Shown here piece after piece: positions 9,309 through 19,197 of a DNA stretch of 64,000 nucleotides. This DNA is from Alteromonas macleodii (GTDB taxonomy: Bacteria > Pseudomonadota > Gammaproteobacteria > Enterobacterales > Alteromonadaceae). Where the stretch lies: positions 4,601,061 to 4,665,060 of the forward strand of contig NZ_LR812090.1 in the NCBI RefSeq assembly GCF_903772925.1. Direction: 5' to 3'. Both the position numbers and the translations under genes were made by a program. Position 1 is the stretch's first letter, and every line of letters starts with the position of its first letter. The notes beneath the pieces are model-generated. The model was not told the DNA's origin. It made no database searches and saw nothing but the letters and a program-made list of their open reading frames with translations.

Positions 9309-9502
9309 AGGGGGGAAGAAAAAAGATAACAAGAGCTTAAGAATACGACAGTTAAAGCGTATAACAAAACGTTCTGTTACAGTTTTTTTGCGTTAAAACA
9401 TGGTTAGTTTACGGTCAAAAAATTGGATTGTGCGTGCCATGCTTATATACTAGCAAGTGTTATCTTATAACAATTCTAACTTACAAGTTGCAAGGAACCT
9501 GC

Positions 9503-11965
9503 ATGAGCACCGCAAAACGACACTTTTTCTGGCTAGCGCCAGTGTTGTCTATGCTGATTTCTCTTCCTAGTACCGCCGCTATAAAACAAACAAAAGGCGA
9601 CTTTGAAGATAAATTCCGTCAGCTAGACGAAGTACTTCCTACTCCCAATGTTTATCGCAACGCCGCTGGTGAGCCTGGTCATCAATACTGGCAACAGCAA
9701 GTAGATTACGATATCGATGTAAAGCTGCTTGAAGACGAGCGCCGTATCGAAGCAAGCGAAGAAATTACGTATTACAACAACTCGCCCGATACCCTTAAGT
9801 ACTTGTGGGTCCAGCTTGACCAAAACAAATTCCGTGACGACTCAATGTCTGCGCTTACTACCACTTTCGGTGGCATTGGTAACCGTGGACCAGGCACGCA
9901 AGCCGCAAGTGGCAATACGCCCGCTAAATTAAGCATGGGCGCACTGCGCCGCCAGCAGTTTGTTGAAGACAATGAACTGGGTTACACCATTTCTCGCGTT
10001 GAAGACAAAGCGGGCAATGACTTACGCCACACCATTGTGGGTACCCTAATGCGGGTTGACCTAGCTAAGCCACTAAAGCCGGGCAGCAAAGTAACCTTTG
10101 ATATCGACTTTGCCTTTAATATTGTTGAAGAAGATGCGGTTTCAGCACGTGCAGGTTACGAGCACTTCCCAGATGATGAGCGCGAAGGCGGCAACGATAT
10201 TTTCTTGCTAGCTCAGTGGTTCCCTCGTCTGGCGGCTTACACCGATTACGAAGCGTGGACTAACAAAGAGTTTATTGGCCGTGGTGAGTTCACCCTAGAA
10301 TTCGGTAACTACGAAGTAGATATCACGGTTCCAGCTGACCACATCGTATCGTCAACAGGTGTGCTTCAAAACCCGAAAGACGTGCTTACCAAAACACAAC
10401 GGGATCGATTGAAAAAAGCAGAAAAAGCTGACCGTATCGTATTCATCGTTTCTCCTGAAGAAGCTATTGAAAACGAAAAAGAAGGCACCTCTAAGCTTAA
10501 GACTTGGACCTTTAAAGCGGATAACGTACGTGATTTTGCTTGGGCTTCGTCGCGTAAGTTTGCATGGGATGCACGTGGCTATCAGCAAGGTGGTGACACT
10601 CAGCCGCTTGTAATGGCAATGTCCTTCTACCCGAAAGAAGGTGGTGAGCTTTGGCAGAAGTATTCAACAGAGTCAATCATCCACACTATGGATGTATACA
10701 GCCGTTTTAGCTTCGATTACCCATACCCAGTAGCGCAGTCAGTCAATGGTCCAGTTGGCGGCATGGAATACCCCATGATCACCTTTAATGGACCTCGTAC
10801 AGAACTTCGTGATGACGGTTCACGCACCTACTCGCTAGCTGAGAAACGCTTCCTAATTGGCGTAGTTATCCACGAAGTGGGCCATATCTACTTCCCTATG
10901 ACAGTAAACTCTGATGAGCGTCAGTGGACGTGGATGGATGAAGGTCTTAACAGCTTCCTAGATGGCGTTGCCGGTCGCGAATGGGACCCAACGATTCCAT
11001 GGGGTGTAGAGCCGCGTGATATCACAGGCTACATGAAGTCTCAGACGCAGGTGCCAATTATGACCCAGTCTGACTCGGTACTTCGCCTAGGTCCTAATGC
11101 TTACACCAAGCCAGCGGTAGCATTAAACATTCTTCGCGAAACTATCCTTGGTCGTGAGCTATTTGACTTCGCATTTAAAGAATACGCGCAGCGCTGGATG
11201 TTTAAACGTCCAACTCCATCTGATTTCTTCCGCACTATGGAAGAGGCCTCGGGTGTAGATCTAGATTGGTTCTGGCGCGGTTGGTTTTATACCACGGACC
11301 ACGTAGATATTAGCCTAGACAGTGTACACAAGCTGCGTTTAGACACTGAAGATCCAGATATCGACTTTGCTCGTGAGCGCGAAGCGGAAATGGAAAAGCC
11401 TAAGTCACTTACCGATATTCGCAATAAAGAAGAAGGTAGAAAGCTGTGGGTAGACCGCTTTGAAGATATTAGCGATTTCTACGATGAAAACGACCGCTAT
11501 ACCGTAACCAACAAAGAGCGCAACAAGTACAAGAAGTTCCTTGATAAGCTTGAACCTTGGGAGCGTAAAGCCTTTGAACGTGCGGTAAAAGAGGACAAAA
11601 ACTACTACGTGCTAGATTTTAGTAACAAAGGTGGTTTGGTAATGCCGATTATTCTTGAGCTAGCCTTTGAAGACGGTACGAAAGAAGAAATGCGCATTCC
11701 GGCGGAAATCTGGCGTCGTACACCTAAGGCCGTCAGCAAGCTTATTGTGACTGACAAAGACAAAGAGCTGGTAAGCGTTACGGTTGACCCACATTGGGAA
11801 ACTGCGGACGTAGACGTGGAAAATAACCACTACCCACGCCGTATCATTCCTTCTCGCATTGAAGCGTATAAGAACAAGCCGCGTAACACTTACGAGTACC
11901 GCGATCTTATGCACGATTCAAAGACCGAGCTAAAAACTGACGACGAGGATAAAGATGACGAATAA
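9503..11965 (+). CDS. M1 family metallopeptidase (secreted, zinc aminopeptidase-like)
   Basis: An 820-residue protein with an N-terminal signal peptide (basic start, hydrophobic core, cleavage near STAA, about residue 25). The ATG at 9503 follows AAGGAA. Zinc site: HEVGH at residues 457-461 and the third ligand Glu480 in WMDEGLNSF, giving the HExxH-X18-E pattern of M1 (gluzincin) peptidases. The substrate-binding GGMEYP motif is upstream of it. A C-terminal region of about 250 residues is charged and ends in a Lys/Asp/Glu tail. It should trim peptides in the periplasm or outside the cell. The last 11 bases overlap the next gene, so both are co-translated. Confidence 0.93.
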   Translation: MSTAKRHFFWLAPVLSMLISLPSTAAIKQTKGDFEDKFRQLDEVLPTPNVYRNAAGEPGHQYWQQQVDYDIDVKLLEDERRIEASEEITYYNNSPDTLKYLWVQLDQNKFRDDSMSALTTTFGGIGNRGPGTQAASGNTPAKLSMGALRRQQFVEDNELGYTISRVEDKAGNDLRHTIVGTLMRVDLAKPLKPGSKVTFDIDFAFNIVEEDAVSARAGYEHFPDDEREGGNDIFLLAQWFPRLAAYTDYEAWTNKEFIGRGEFTLEFGNYEVDITVPADHIVSSTGVLQNPKDVLTKTQRDRLKKAEKADRIVFIVSPEEAIENEKEGTSKLKTWTFKADNVRDFAWASSRKFAWDARGYQQGGDTQPLVMAMSFYPKEGGELWQKYSTESIIHTMDVYSRFSFDYPYPVAQSVNGPVGGMEYPMITFNGPRTELRDDGSRTYSLAEKRFLIGVVIHEVGHIYFPMTVNSDERQWTWMDEGLNSFLDGVAGREWDPTIPWGVEPRDITGYMKSQTQVPIMTQSDSVLRLGPNAYTKPAVALNILRETILGRELFDFAFKEYAQRWMFKRPTPSDFFRTMEEASGVDLDWFWRGWFYTTDHVDISLDSVHKLRLDTEDPDIDFAREREAEMEKPKSLTDIRNKEEGRKLWVDRFEDISDFYDENDRYTVTNKERNKYKKFLDKLEPWERKAFERAVKEDKNYYVLDFSNKGGLVMPIILELAFEDGTKEEMRIPAEIWRRTPKAVSKLIVTDKDKELVSVTVDPHWETADVDVENNHYPRRIIPSRIEAYKNKPRNTYEYRDLMHDSKTELKTDDEDKDDE

Positions 11966-12539
11966 GTTGTCTTTATCCCGCCTGCTGCAGAGCTCTCATG
12001 CTCTGCTTGCAAGCGTTAGTGGGTTGGCTATTGCGGCTTCGCTATTTGTTAGCGCGATGTCGTTCAGCACAATTGCCCAAGCGCATCAAATAAAAGCAGC
12101 GATAACAACGGTACTGTTCAACCCCAGAACAGAAAATATCGAAGTGATGCACCGCTTTAATTTGCATGATGCTGAGCACGCGGTTAAAGCCTTGTTCGAT
12201 AAGCATGCAGATATTATGGATGACGTTGAAACACAGCAGCAGTTTGCTGATTACGTTGCCCATCACTTTGCGATTTTAAATGCGGCAGGCGAATCGTTAA
12301 AACTTGCAGATGTGGGCTTTGAAGTTGAAGGTAAGCACTTTTGGGTTTATCAAGAAACTGCTGAACCGCCTGTGCTAGAAGGCATTAAAATTCGTCATGA
12401 TGCATTGCGTGACTTATGGCCGAAGCAAGTGAATACGCTAAATGTAGAAGGCAAGGGCGATATTAAAACCCTCACCTTTGCTGATAGTGTAAATCTGCTG
12501 GAAGTGAGCTTTAAAAGTCAAAGTAGCGACCATCATTAA
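11955..12539 (+). CDS. DUF6702-like secreted protein, partner of the M1 peptidase
   Basis: A 194-residue protein with an N-terminal signal/hydrophobic region ending in IAQAHQIKAA, so cleavage after AQA (about residue 43) is likely. The mature part starts with HQIKAAITTVLFNP and continues NIEVMHRFNLHDAEHAVKAL, a pattern I associate with DUF6702 proteins, which are often encoded next to M1 peptidases. The function of that family is unknown. The gene overlaps the peptidase gene by 11 bp and is followed by a strong terminator, so the pair is a two-gene operon. The C-terminus ends in a His pair. Confidence 0.72.
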   Translation: MTNKLSLSRLLQSSHALLASVSGLAIAASLFVSAMSFSTIAQAHQIKAAITTVLFNPRTENIEVMHRFNLHDAEHAVKALFDKHADIMDDVETQQQFADYVAHHFAILNAAGESLKLADVGFEVEGKHFWVYQETAEPPVLEGIKIRHDALRDLWPKQVNTLNVEGKGDIKTLTFADSVNLLEVSFKSQSSDHH

Positions 12540-12562
12540 TACCTAGCAGTATAGGTTTATGA

Positions 12563-12614
12563 AAGCCCACCAGCATTCTTTGTCAAACGACAGTGAAAGC
12601 TGGTGGGCTTTTTT
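12563..12614 (+). terminator. Rho-independent terminator after the M1 peptidase operon
   Basis: AAGCCCACCAGC and GCTGGTGGGCTT form a perfect 12-bp stem around a 24-base loop, followed by a T run. It starts 24 bases after the upstream stop codon. Confidence 0.88.
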
Positions 12615-12817
12615 GTTTACGTGTTTCACGGTGCCCTTGTAGATAATGGATGCCTATCTCAGTCCTCGCCCCCCTCTAGTTCGAGAGTCGCATTCGAATA
12701 GGGAAAATCAAATATCTAAAACACACTTTATAATTGTCGTGTGAGACCGAAGTCGTATAGTCATCTTGGCATGCATGCTCTACCTTAACTATGGATAAAC
12801 AGTTAATGAGGTACATC

Positions 12818-13237
12818 ATGACCAATAGCGCTACAGCACCGTTGCCTTCACAGGTCAAGAAAACCCAAACAAGAAGCGAGCGCCGCGCTAAAAAAATGCG
12901 TACTGCTAACGCTGTAGAGCGCGCTGAGCAAAAGGTAAATGATGAACTAACCCAAGATACTAATTTAGCAAAGGGTAAAACCAGCAATGCGTTCGCTGAT
13001 AAGAAAAATATCATGTGGGTGCTGTTGAGCGGTGCCATGGCACTGACATTTATCGTAATGCTATTTCTGCCAGATACAGGCATGGGCGGGGGCCTAATAT
13101 CAACTTATTCTGCAATGCTATGGTGTGGATTCTTTGGTGCTGCACTTTGGCGTTACAGAACAAAAAGCGGCTGGGCTGGCTTTGCTTATGGCAGCGTTAT
13201 AGGACTAGTGCTTCAATTTATTTCTCAGATCATCTAA
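12818..13237 (+). CDS. Small hypothetical membrane protein
   Basis: A 139-residue protein not recognised. The ATG at 12818 is preceded by GAGGT six bases upstream, which is better than the in-frame ATG at 12791. The first 60 residues are polar and very basic (KKTQTRSERRAKKMRTANAV), followed by three predicted membrane segments (about residues 65-85, 92-110 and 115-137). It is transcribed alone: a terminator lies upstream and about 250 bp without genes follow. Membrane insertion is well supported; function is unknown. Confidence 0.7.
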   Translation: MTNSATAPLPSQVKKTQTRSERRAKKMRTANAVERAEQKVNDELTQDTNLAKGKTSNAFADKKNIMWVLLSGAMALTFIVMLFLPDTGMGGGLISTYSAMLWCGFFGAALWRYRTKSGWAGFAYGSVIGLVLQFISQII

Positions 13238-13400
13238 ATATATAGCACTGTGTAGGCCGCACACTTCTTATGCAGTGCTCAATCTTATATTTAAATCTCT
13301 GCCTGATTCTATAATCTTAACCTTACTATCAAACTACCCAATGAGATACTTGGTGACTTATGGCTCCTATACCCGATCCAGCCGCCGTAGTTAAATGTAT

Positions 13401-13421
13401 AAAGGGTCAGAGTACTTTTTA
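13401..13421. repeat. Possible REP-like element fragment
   Basis: AAAGGGTCAGAGTACTTTTT in the 247-bp gap between 13237 and 13485 resembles short GGGTCAGAGTACTTTT sequences that I recall flanking REP-associated transposases in marine gammaproteobacteria. Only one copy is seen in this window, so it is a weak call. Nothing else was found in the gap. Confidence 0.3.
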
Positions 13422-13484
13422 AGTCATGCTTTAAACGATAAATATTAATGTTCCTTTCCGTCTTCAATAAAACAGAGTGAACCT

Positions 13485-14852
13485 ATGGCAGAGAAGCCAA
13501 ATAAATCCCCCGAATCGCCGCCCCGTTCAAGCAAGGCAGTACCCTCGTCTCGCCTATCTCGTATAGGCCGCTTAGGCACGTTAGCAGGTAGGATTGCAGG
13601 TAATGTGGTTTCTCAGGGTGCTGGCCAGTTACTAAAAGGTGAGAAGCCGGTCTTGTCTTCGCTGCTTTTAACACCAAAGAATATTTCAAATATTGCCGAT
13701 CAGCTTGCCAGTATGCGTGGCGCCGCCATGAAGCTTGGACAACTCATTTCCATGGATGCGGGTGACTTTTTACCCGAAGAACTCGCCGCCATTTTAGGAC
13801 GTTTACGGGATGATGCTGACCCCATGCCCAAGGACCAGCTAATAGCCACGCTAAATCAGTCTTGGGGCGACAGATGGCAAGATGACTTACTTTACTTTTC
13901 CTTTGCTCCTGTTGCCGCAGCCTCCATAGGCCAAGTTCACAAAGTTATTACTATGGACGGTAAAATGTTAGCGGTAAAAGTACAGTACCCAGGCGTGAAA
14001 AAGAGTATTGATAGCGATGTGGATAACGTAGCAACACTTATAAAGCTTACTGGCTTGGTGCCAAAATCATTAGATATAGGCCCGCTATTACAGGAAGCCA
14101 AAGCACAGCTTCACCAAGAAGCGGATTATGAGCGAGAAGCCGATATGCTTAATCGTTATCGCAACCTAGTTGAAACCACTGCTATCCGATGCGAAGAACA
14201 AAGCGCGTTTATTATTCCAAAGACCTATGCACCGCTTACCACAAGCACGGTACTAGCCATGGACTTTATTGAGGCGAAAGATTTAGATGCGCTAAGTGAT
14301 GAACCTCAAGAAGTCCGAGATGCCGTGATGACAGCGTTAATGACGTTGTTTTTTAATGAGGTTTTCCACTTTAAGCTGCTGCAAAGCGACCCTAACTTAG
14401 CCAACTATCAGTTTAAACCTGATACCAAGGAAATCGTGCTGCTAGATTTTGGTGCCACTCGCGAAGTGCCTGAAAATATATCTCAGCAATACCAAACTTT
14501 GCTTAAGAGCGCCGCAGACAATGATAAAGCACTGATGCAGCAAGCTGCATACAATATTGGGCTTATTGATGACAGTCATTCTCAGATGCAAGTAAATGCA
14601 GTCATAGATATAGGCATGGAAGCCTGTGAAGCCATTCGCTTTGAGGGGGCTTATGATTTTGGAAAAAGTGATTTAATCGCAAGACTTCACGAAAAAGGAA
14701 TGGCGCTTACAATGGAACATAACTTTTGGCACACACCGCCGGTCGATGCGCTCTTTATACATAGAAAGCTCGGAGGTTTATTTTTGTTAGCGAAGCGGTT
14801 GCAAGCCAAAGTGGATATGCGAAAGGCCGCAGGCAACTGGCTTTGCTCTTAA
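13485..14852 (+). CDS. ABC1/AarF (COQ8/ADCK3-like) atypical kinase family protein
   Basis: A 455-residue protein of the UbiB/COQ8 protein-kinase-like family. Visible marks: KLGQLISMDAG (the KxGQ helix that blocks the active site), AAASIGQVHKV (Ala-rich loop), AVKVQYPG (ATP-binding Lys), EADYEREADML, the catalytic LLQSDPNLANY and the metal-binding LLDFGATREV. SDPN-x-AN rather than HADPHPGN places it closer to eukaryotic COQ8/ADCK3-like members than to E. coli UbiB. COQ8 proteins support ubiquinone synthesis through ATPase activity at the membrane; whether this one does is inferred. No transmembrane segment is obvious. It stands alone, not with ubiE/ubiJ. Confidence 0.88.
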   Translation: MAEKPNKSPESPPRSSKAVPSSRLSRIGRLGTLAGRIAGNVVSQGAGQLLKGEKPVLSSLLLTPKNISNIADQLASMRGAAMKLGQLISMDAGDFLPEELAAILGRLRDDADPMPKDQLIATLNQSWGDRWQDDLLYFSFAPVAAASIGQVHKVITMDGKMLAVKVQYPGVKKSIDSDVDNVATLIKLTGLVPKSLDIGPLLQEAKAQLHQEADYEREADMLNRYRNLVETTAIRCEEQSAFIIPKTYAPLTTSTVLAMDFIEAKDLDALSDEPQEVRDAVMTALMTLFFNEVFHFKLLQSDPNLANYQFKPDTKEIVLLDFGATREVPENISQQYQTLLKSAADNDKALMQQAAYNIGLIDDSHSQMQVNAVIDIGMEACEAIRFEGAYDFGKSDLIARLHEKGMALTMEHNFWHTPPVDALFIHRKLGGLFLLAKRLQAKVDMRKAAGNWLCS

Positions 14853-15028
14853 CAAGGTTTGCTCCCATCTTACGATGAATCCTACCGCGCTTTGGGCAGC
14901 TTGTTTGAATGCTGCTTGTTTGAAAGTGGGATTATCGGAAAAGGACGAAGACTCTGCTTGATGCCTTCGCCTAATTTTTACACTTCTAATAGCACTGAGC
15001 CGGTAGTATTGGGTAGATTGCGTTGCGT

Positions 15029-15337
15029 TTAATAGGGCAGTTCCATACTAAAAGGTAAGGCCATCTGCTCTTTGCTTTTCGGCGGGTTACCAATCATCTC
15101 GTCGTACGGTGTATCGTGCTTCATTACAGCCTGCTGAACGCGACAATGAGCGAACGCTTCACGTATATGCCCGGCACTAAAAAAACGCATTGGCTTGTCT
15201 TTATTGTCGTAAAGCATACCGCTTTGTTTATCGATAGTCAGATAAACCAAATAGACGTTCATTTCATAAGACTGAACTTCTAAGTAGTCAATAACCGCCG
15301 GCGACTCTTCAATATCCCGAAAATAAAACTTATGCAT
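15029..15337 (-). CDS. DUF6482-like hypothetical protein
   Basis: A 102-residue soluble protein. The layout, a beta-rich N-terminus (VQSYEMNVYLVYLTID), a MRFFSAGHIREAF helix and a YDEMIG motif near the C-terminus, resembles DUF6482 proteins, where an S-x-x-x-A-R-x-x-L helix is followed by YDEMCG. The similarity is from memory and the family's function is unknown. It is monocistronic on the minus strand, with no clear promoter or terminator. Confidence 0.6.
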   Translation of the reverse strand: MHKFYFRDIEESPAVIDYLEVQSYEMNVYLVYLTIDKQSGMLYDNKDKPMRFFSAGHIREAFAHCRVQQAVMKHDTPYDEMIGNPPKSKEQMALPFSMELPY

Positions 15338-15433
15338 TTTCCAGCCTCATGAAATTAGCGTGCGCATTACGCTCGCCCTGCTTTGCGTTGTTTATATTGA
15401 ATATGGCAAGGGCGAAATAATGACTGTTATACG

Positions 15434-15826
15434 CTATGCGAGGTTTTCAGGTTCATTCACAAGATGAAGTGGAGGGCGGTGATTTTTATGTCGCACTGCG
15501 TTAGCTAAAACCAACAACGAAGCAATAGAAAAAGCGGTGTACACAAGAGCAGCTACCCCCATTCCAGTTGCTATCCATAGGAGTGGGAAAACCAGCAACC
15601 TAGGCCCTTCTACAGCGAGTGCAACTTTTGCTCTCGACAAAATAAAGCCATTTTGTATGCCCATAACAACTACGGTTATTACAGTAATTAGTTGATGATG
15701 CGGTGGCAGACTATGCATATTCCAAAATAGGTAAAGCATTATCCCTAGTGCAATAACGTATTGTATAGCAGTGTACCGTGTAACGGCTCGGTGTAACTTT
15801 GGATGATATGATTTGAATTTACTCAC
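15434..15826 (-). CDS. Hypothetical inner membrane protein
   Basis: A 130-residue protein not recognised. I chose GTG at 15824-15826 because AGGA lies eight bases upstream; an in-frame ATG at 15850 lacks a ribosome site. Four predicted membrane segments fill most of the length (about residues 18-36, 44-60, 74-92 and 94-112), after a short basic N-terminus (KFKSYHPKLHRAVTRY) and before a polar tail. The region upstream (15851-16210) has no gene and is AT-rich. Confidence 0.6.
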   Translation of the reverse strand: MSKFKSYHPKLHRAVTRYTAIQYVIALGIMLYLFWNMHSLPPHHQLITVITVVVMGIQNGFILSRAKVALAVEGPRLLVFPLLWIATGMGVAALVYTAFSIASLLVLANAVRHKNHRPPLHLVNEPENLA

Positions 15827-16210
15827 GCTTACTATCCTACAAGGGCACATTTAGGCAACACTGGGACTCAAGGACTCAAAATGTTAGTTAATTACTGTAA
15901 ATAGCAGTGCTCTAGCATTTGCTTTTCAATGATTAATCAACACATTAGTACACAAAACCCCAAATGTTAAACAATTGTTTTAAAAATTACTTTCACATTT
16001 ACATTATATGGCGAACTGGAAGATCGAAAAAATGGGGAGTTCCCACTAATTTTTGGACGAAAACAAATCGGAAAGTGTCTTTCAAACGTTAAAATCTGTT
16101 CAAAATAAGGAATTTGGATTTTGAGGGAACATTTCTCTTGATTGATTTTCTAATTTTGGGTGTTATCTCTGGTAGTATTACCGAAAGGATATTTTTGTAG
16201 CGGAGTCATT

Positions 16211-17071
16211 ATGAGCGAATCGTCAGAAAAGAAATCGTTAGGCCCACATTTTATTATTGTCGGCATCCTTCTTATCGTTATTCTGGCTGTAGTTTTTTGG
16301 CCAAGTGACGAAGAGCCAGAGCCAGTCATTACGCCTGAACCTGAAGTGACCGAGCCTGAAGTCACAGCGCCGCAAGAGCCAGAGATTTTTGAGCCTACCC
16401 AGCCTGCGCCCACCGTCGAGCTTGAAGAAAAAGACGACGTTGAACCATTGCCAGAACCCGTTGAACCAGATCCAGAACCACTTGATACAAGCGACCCAGC
16501 AGTCAAAGCGTCATTGATTGAGAGTTCATCAGCAGACGAAGAAACCGTAAATCGTATGCTGGTTAATGAAGGGCTTATTCAGCGCTTTGTAGTCTCTGTA
16601 ACTAATCTAGCGAACGATGAGATGGCACCAAACCATCAACTACTTACGCCGCCAGAACAAAATTTCCGTGTTTATTCTCAAGCAGGAAAGCAGTGGATTG
16701 ACGCTGCAAGTTATAAACGATATACGCCTTATGTAGATATGCTGGAGTCGTTCGATAATGAAGCGCTACTGAATATCTACGGTATTTATAAAGACGATAT
16801 CCAAGCGAAGTTTGCAGAGATTGGTAATCCAGACCAAGACTTTAACAGCGTATTGCTAGAGGCCATAGACCAGTTACTTGATACACCAGAAGTACCGGTT
16901 CCTGTTGAGGTGTATACAGATTCGGTAGCTTACAAGTATGCCGACGATCGTTTAGAAAACCTTAATGAGCCACAAAAGCAGCTACTGCGTACCGGGCCAG
17001 ACAATATGCGTCGTATTAAAGCAAAGCTACGTGAATTGAAAGTTTTGGTTGAAGAGCGTGGATCTAACTAA
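16211..17071 (+). CDS. DUF3014 family membrane-anchored protein
   Basis: A 286-residue protein. The ATG at 16211 is preceded by GGAG five bases upstream. A single membrane segment (about residues 13-33) is followed by a 65-residue linker of alternating Pro and acidic residues, then a globular domain with VNRMLVNEGLIQRFVVSVTN and the YAYKYAD-like SVAYKYADDRLENL segment, which fits DUF3014. The Pro/Glu linker would span part of the periplasm. Function is unknown. It overlaps or abuts the DUF1285 gene, so both are co-translated. Confidence 0.78.
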   Translation: MSESSEKKSLGPHFIIVGILLIVILAVVFWPSDEEPEPVITPEPEVTEPEVTAPQEPEIFEPTQPAPTVELEEKDDVEPLPEPVEPDPEPLDTSDPAVKASLIESSSADEETVNRMLVNEGLIQRFVVSVTNLANDEMAPNHQLLTPPEQNFRVYSQAGKQWIDAASYKRYTPYVDMLESFDNEALLNIYGIYKDDIQAKFAEIGNPDQDFNSVLLEAIDQLLDTPEVPVPVEVYTDSVAYKYADDRLENLNEPQKQLLRTGPDNMRRIKAKLRELKVLVEERGSN

Positions 17072-17675
17072 ATTTCAACAACAACTTAAGGGCACGTCTT
17101 TAAAAGCGCGCCCTTTGCCTCCCGTCGACCAATGGAGTCCAGATTTTTGCGGTAATATTAATCTGACGATAGCCCTTGATGGCCGATGGTTTTACGAAGG
17201 CAGCCCTATCGGGCGGGCAAGCCTGGTCGAGCTTTTTGCCTCTGTACTGAAGCGAGAAGGCGATAAGTACTTTTTAGTTACCCCTGTCGAAAAGGTAGGG
17301 ATCACTGTTGAGGACACGCCCTTCCTAATCACCCAATGGCATATAGAAAGAAATGAAGGCGGCGAAGCGAGTGAAATTGAGATAGAGGTTGAACCGACTA
17401 GTGACTGCACCTATGTATTTACTACGCAAACCGGCGACACTGTTCGCTTAGAGCGCGAAGATCAGCTAGAACTTCGAGTTCCCCCACAAGCTATTCAGGA
17501 CCCACAGGCAACACCTATTCCTTACATTCGCGTTCGTAGAAACCTATGGGCAAGGCTACATCAAAACACTTATTATCAGCTGTTAGAACAAGCCAAAGAG
17601 TCATCGAATGGTTCGAATACGCAATTTAGTATTCAATCTAGTGGTACGACCTTCGTATTGGGTGAAATACTTTAA
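17058..17675 (+). CDS. DUF1285 family protein
   Basis: A protein of about 205 residues. The family core is visible: CGNINLTIALDGRWFYEGSP, IGRASLVELFASVLKREGDK and YFLVTPVEKVGITVEDTPFL, typical of DUF1285, a small soluble family of unknown function. The start is uncertain: GTG at 17058 gives MDLTKFQQQ, TTG at 17049 adds three residues, and neither has a good ribosome site; coupling to the overlapping DUF3014 gene probably drives translation. Expected to be cytoplasmic. Confidence 0.85.
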   Translation: MDLTKFQQQLKGTSLKARPLPPVDQWSPDFCGNINLTIALDGRWFYEGSPIGRASLVELFASVLKREGDKYFLVTPVEKVGITVEDTPFLITQWHIERNEGGEASEIEIEVEPTSDCTYVFTTQTGDTVRLEREDQLELRVPPQAIQDPQATPIPYIRVRRNLWARLHQNTYYQLLEQAKESSNGSNTQFSIQSSGTTFVLGEIL

Positions 17676-17880
17676 ACACCCTAATTCCCGTTTTTTACTC
17701 TTACGTTACCTATGGTTACGCTACTAGTCTTGCACAGCTATTTTGCGCCTGTAACTTGCACCTACTATTAAAATACGTATCGCCATCGACATGTCATTAA
17801 AAGCACTTTATTTTGCGTTATCTCGTTGTGTGCATTACATTCGATGTAGTCTATAAAACAATCAAAAGAAGACCTACATT

Positions 17881-19173
17881 ATGAAAAAGCCTTTGATCAC
17901 CCTTGCGATTACCAGCGCACTAATTTCATCACCTTTTTCTACGGTTGCCGATACCCTCATACACGCGGGAAAAGTGTTTACTGGCACCTCAAAATCACTT
18001 CAAGAAAAAATGACCATTGTTATTGAAGGCAACAAAATAGCGGAGATAAAGAAAGGGTTTGCTAAACCACAAAAAGGCGACACCGTCATCGATTTAAGTG
18101 CTTCAACGGTTATGCCCGGTCTTATGGATATGCATGTTCATTTATCGTCGCAACACGGCGGGCCGCAAACCTACTTAGAACGTTTTTCACTTAATGAAGC
18201 CGATTACGCACTGCGTGCAGCAAACTACGCAGAAATAACCTTAGATGCAGGCTTTACCACAGTGCGTAATCTTGGTGATGGCTATAACGAAACAGTGGCT
18301 TTAAGAAATGCTATTGCGAAAGGCTATGCTACCGGCCCACGTATTTACACGGTAGCTAAATCTATTGCGACTACAGGCGGACACGCCGACCCAAGCAATG
18401 GTATGTCTCACTTACTTCGACCAGATGTAGGCCCTAAACAGGGCGTAGTTAACGGCGAAGTGGAAGCCCGCGAAGCGGTGCGAGCCCGTTATCAAGATGG
18501 TGCTGACCTAATCAAAATTACTGCAACTGGCGGCGTGCTAAGCGTAGCTAAAAGTGGCCAAAACCCTCAGTTTATGACCGACGAATTAGAAGCGATTGTC
18601 GATACAGCAAAAGATTACGGTATGACGGTGGCAGTGCATGCTCATGGTAAAGAGGGCATGAAACGCGCAATAGAAGCAGGAGTGGATTCTATTGAGCACG
18701 GTACCTACATGGACAATGAAATTCGCACCCTAATGAAGAAGCACGGCACCTATTATGTACCTACTATACTGGCTGGGAAGTTTGTAGCAGATAAAGCCAA
18801 GATTGATGGTTTCTTTCCTGAGCTCGTTCGCCCTAAAGCAGCAGCCATCGGACCTTTAATTCAAAATACCTTTGAACAAGCCCACAAAGCGGGCGTAAAA
18901 ATTGCTTTTGGTACAGACAGTGGTGTATCGGCCCATGGCGACAATGCACAGGAATTCTCTTTAATGGTTGAAGCGGGAATGAAACCTGCTGACGCGCTAC
19001 TTAGTGCTACCGTTAATAGCGCAGATTTACTGGGCATAAGCGACATTTTAGGTACGTTAGAACAAGGCAAGTTAGCAGACATTGTTGCTGTTCAAGGCGA
19101 TCCGCTTGATGATATATCGCTTATGGAAAGCGTGTCTTTTGTGATGAAAGACGGGGTAGTTCACAAGCAGTAA
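17881..19173 (+). CDS. Secreted amidohydrolase family enzyme (Xaa-Pro dipeptidase/imidazolonepropionase-like)
   Basis: A 430-residue metal-dependent hydrolase with an N-terminal signal peptide (about 23 residues, cleavage near TVADT). Metal ligands are visible: HxH in MDMHVHLSS, the probable carboxylated Lys in [13 protein letters not shown], two His in VAVHAHG and IEHGTYMD, and Asp in [12 protein letters not shown]. The pattern matches the amidohydrolase subfamily that contains proline-dipeptidases of the Sgx9260 type. A periplasmic peptidase or amidase role is likely; the exact substrate is not readable. The VTT protein follows 24 bp downstream and is probably co-transcribed. Confidence 0.87.
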   Translation: MKKPLITLAITSALISSPFSTVADTLIHAGKVFTGTSKSLQEKMTIVIEGNKIAEIKKGFAKPQKGDTVIDLSASTVMPGLMDMHVHLSSQHGGPQTYLERFSLNEADYALRAANYAEITLDAGFTTVRNLGDGYNETVALRNAIAKGYATGPRIYTVAKSIATTGGHADPSNGMSHLLRPDVGPKQGVVNGEVEAREAVRARYQDGADLIKITATGGVLSVAKSGQNPQFMTDELEAIVDTAKDYGMTVAVHAHGKEGMKRAIEAGVDSIEHGTYMDNEIRTLMKKHGTYYVPTILAGKFVADKAKIDGFFPELVRPKAAAIGPLIQNTFEQAHKAGVKIAFGTDSGVSAHGDNAQEFSLMVEAGMKPADALLSATVNSADLLGISDILGTLEQGKLADIVAVQGDPLDDISLMESVSFVMKDGVVHKQ

Positions 19174-19197
19174 AACAATAAAAGTGGTAGAGGTTAC

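Noticed and set aside
12622..12637. TGTTTCACG half of a parS consensus
   Set aside because: Only the left nine bases fit; the right half (GTGCCCT) does not, giving 10 of 16 matches in all.
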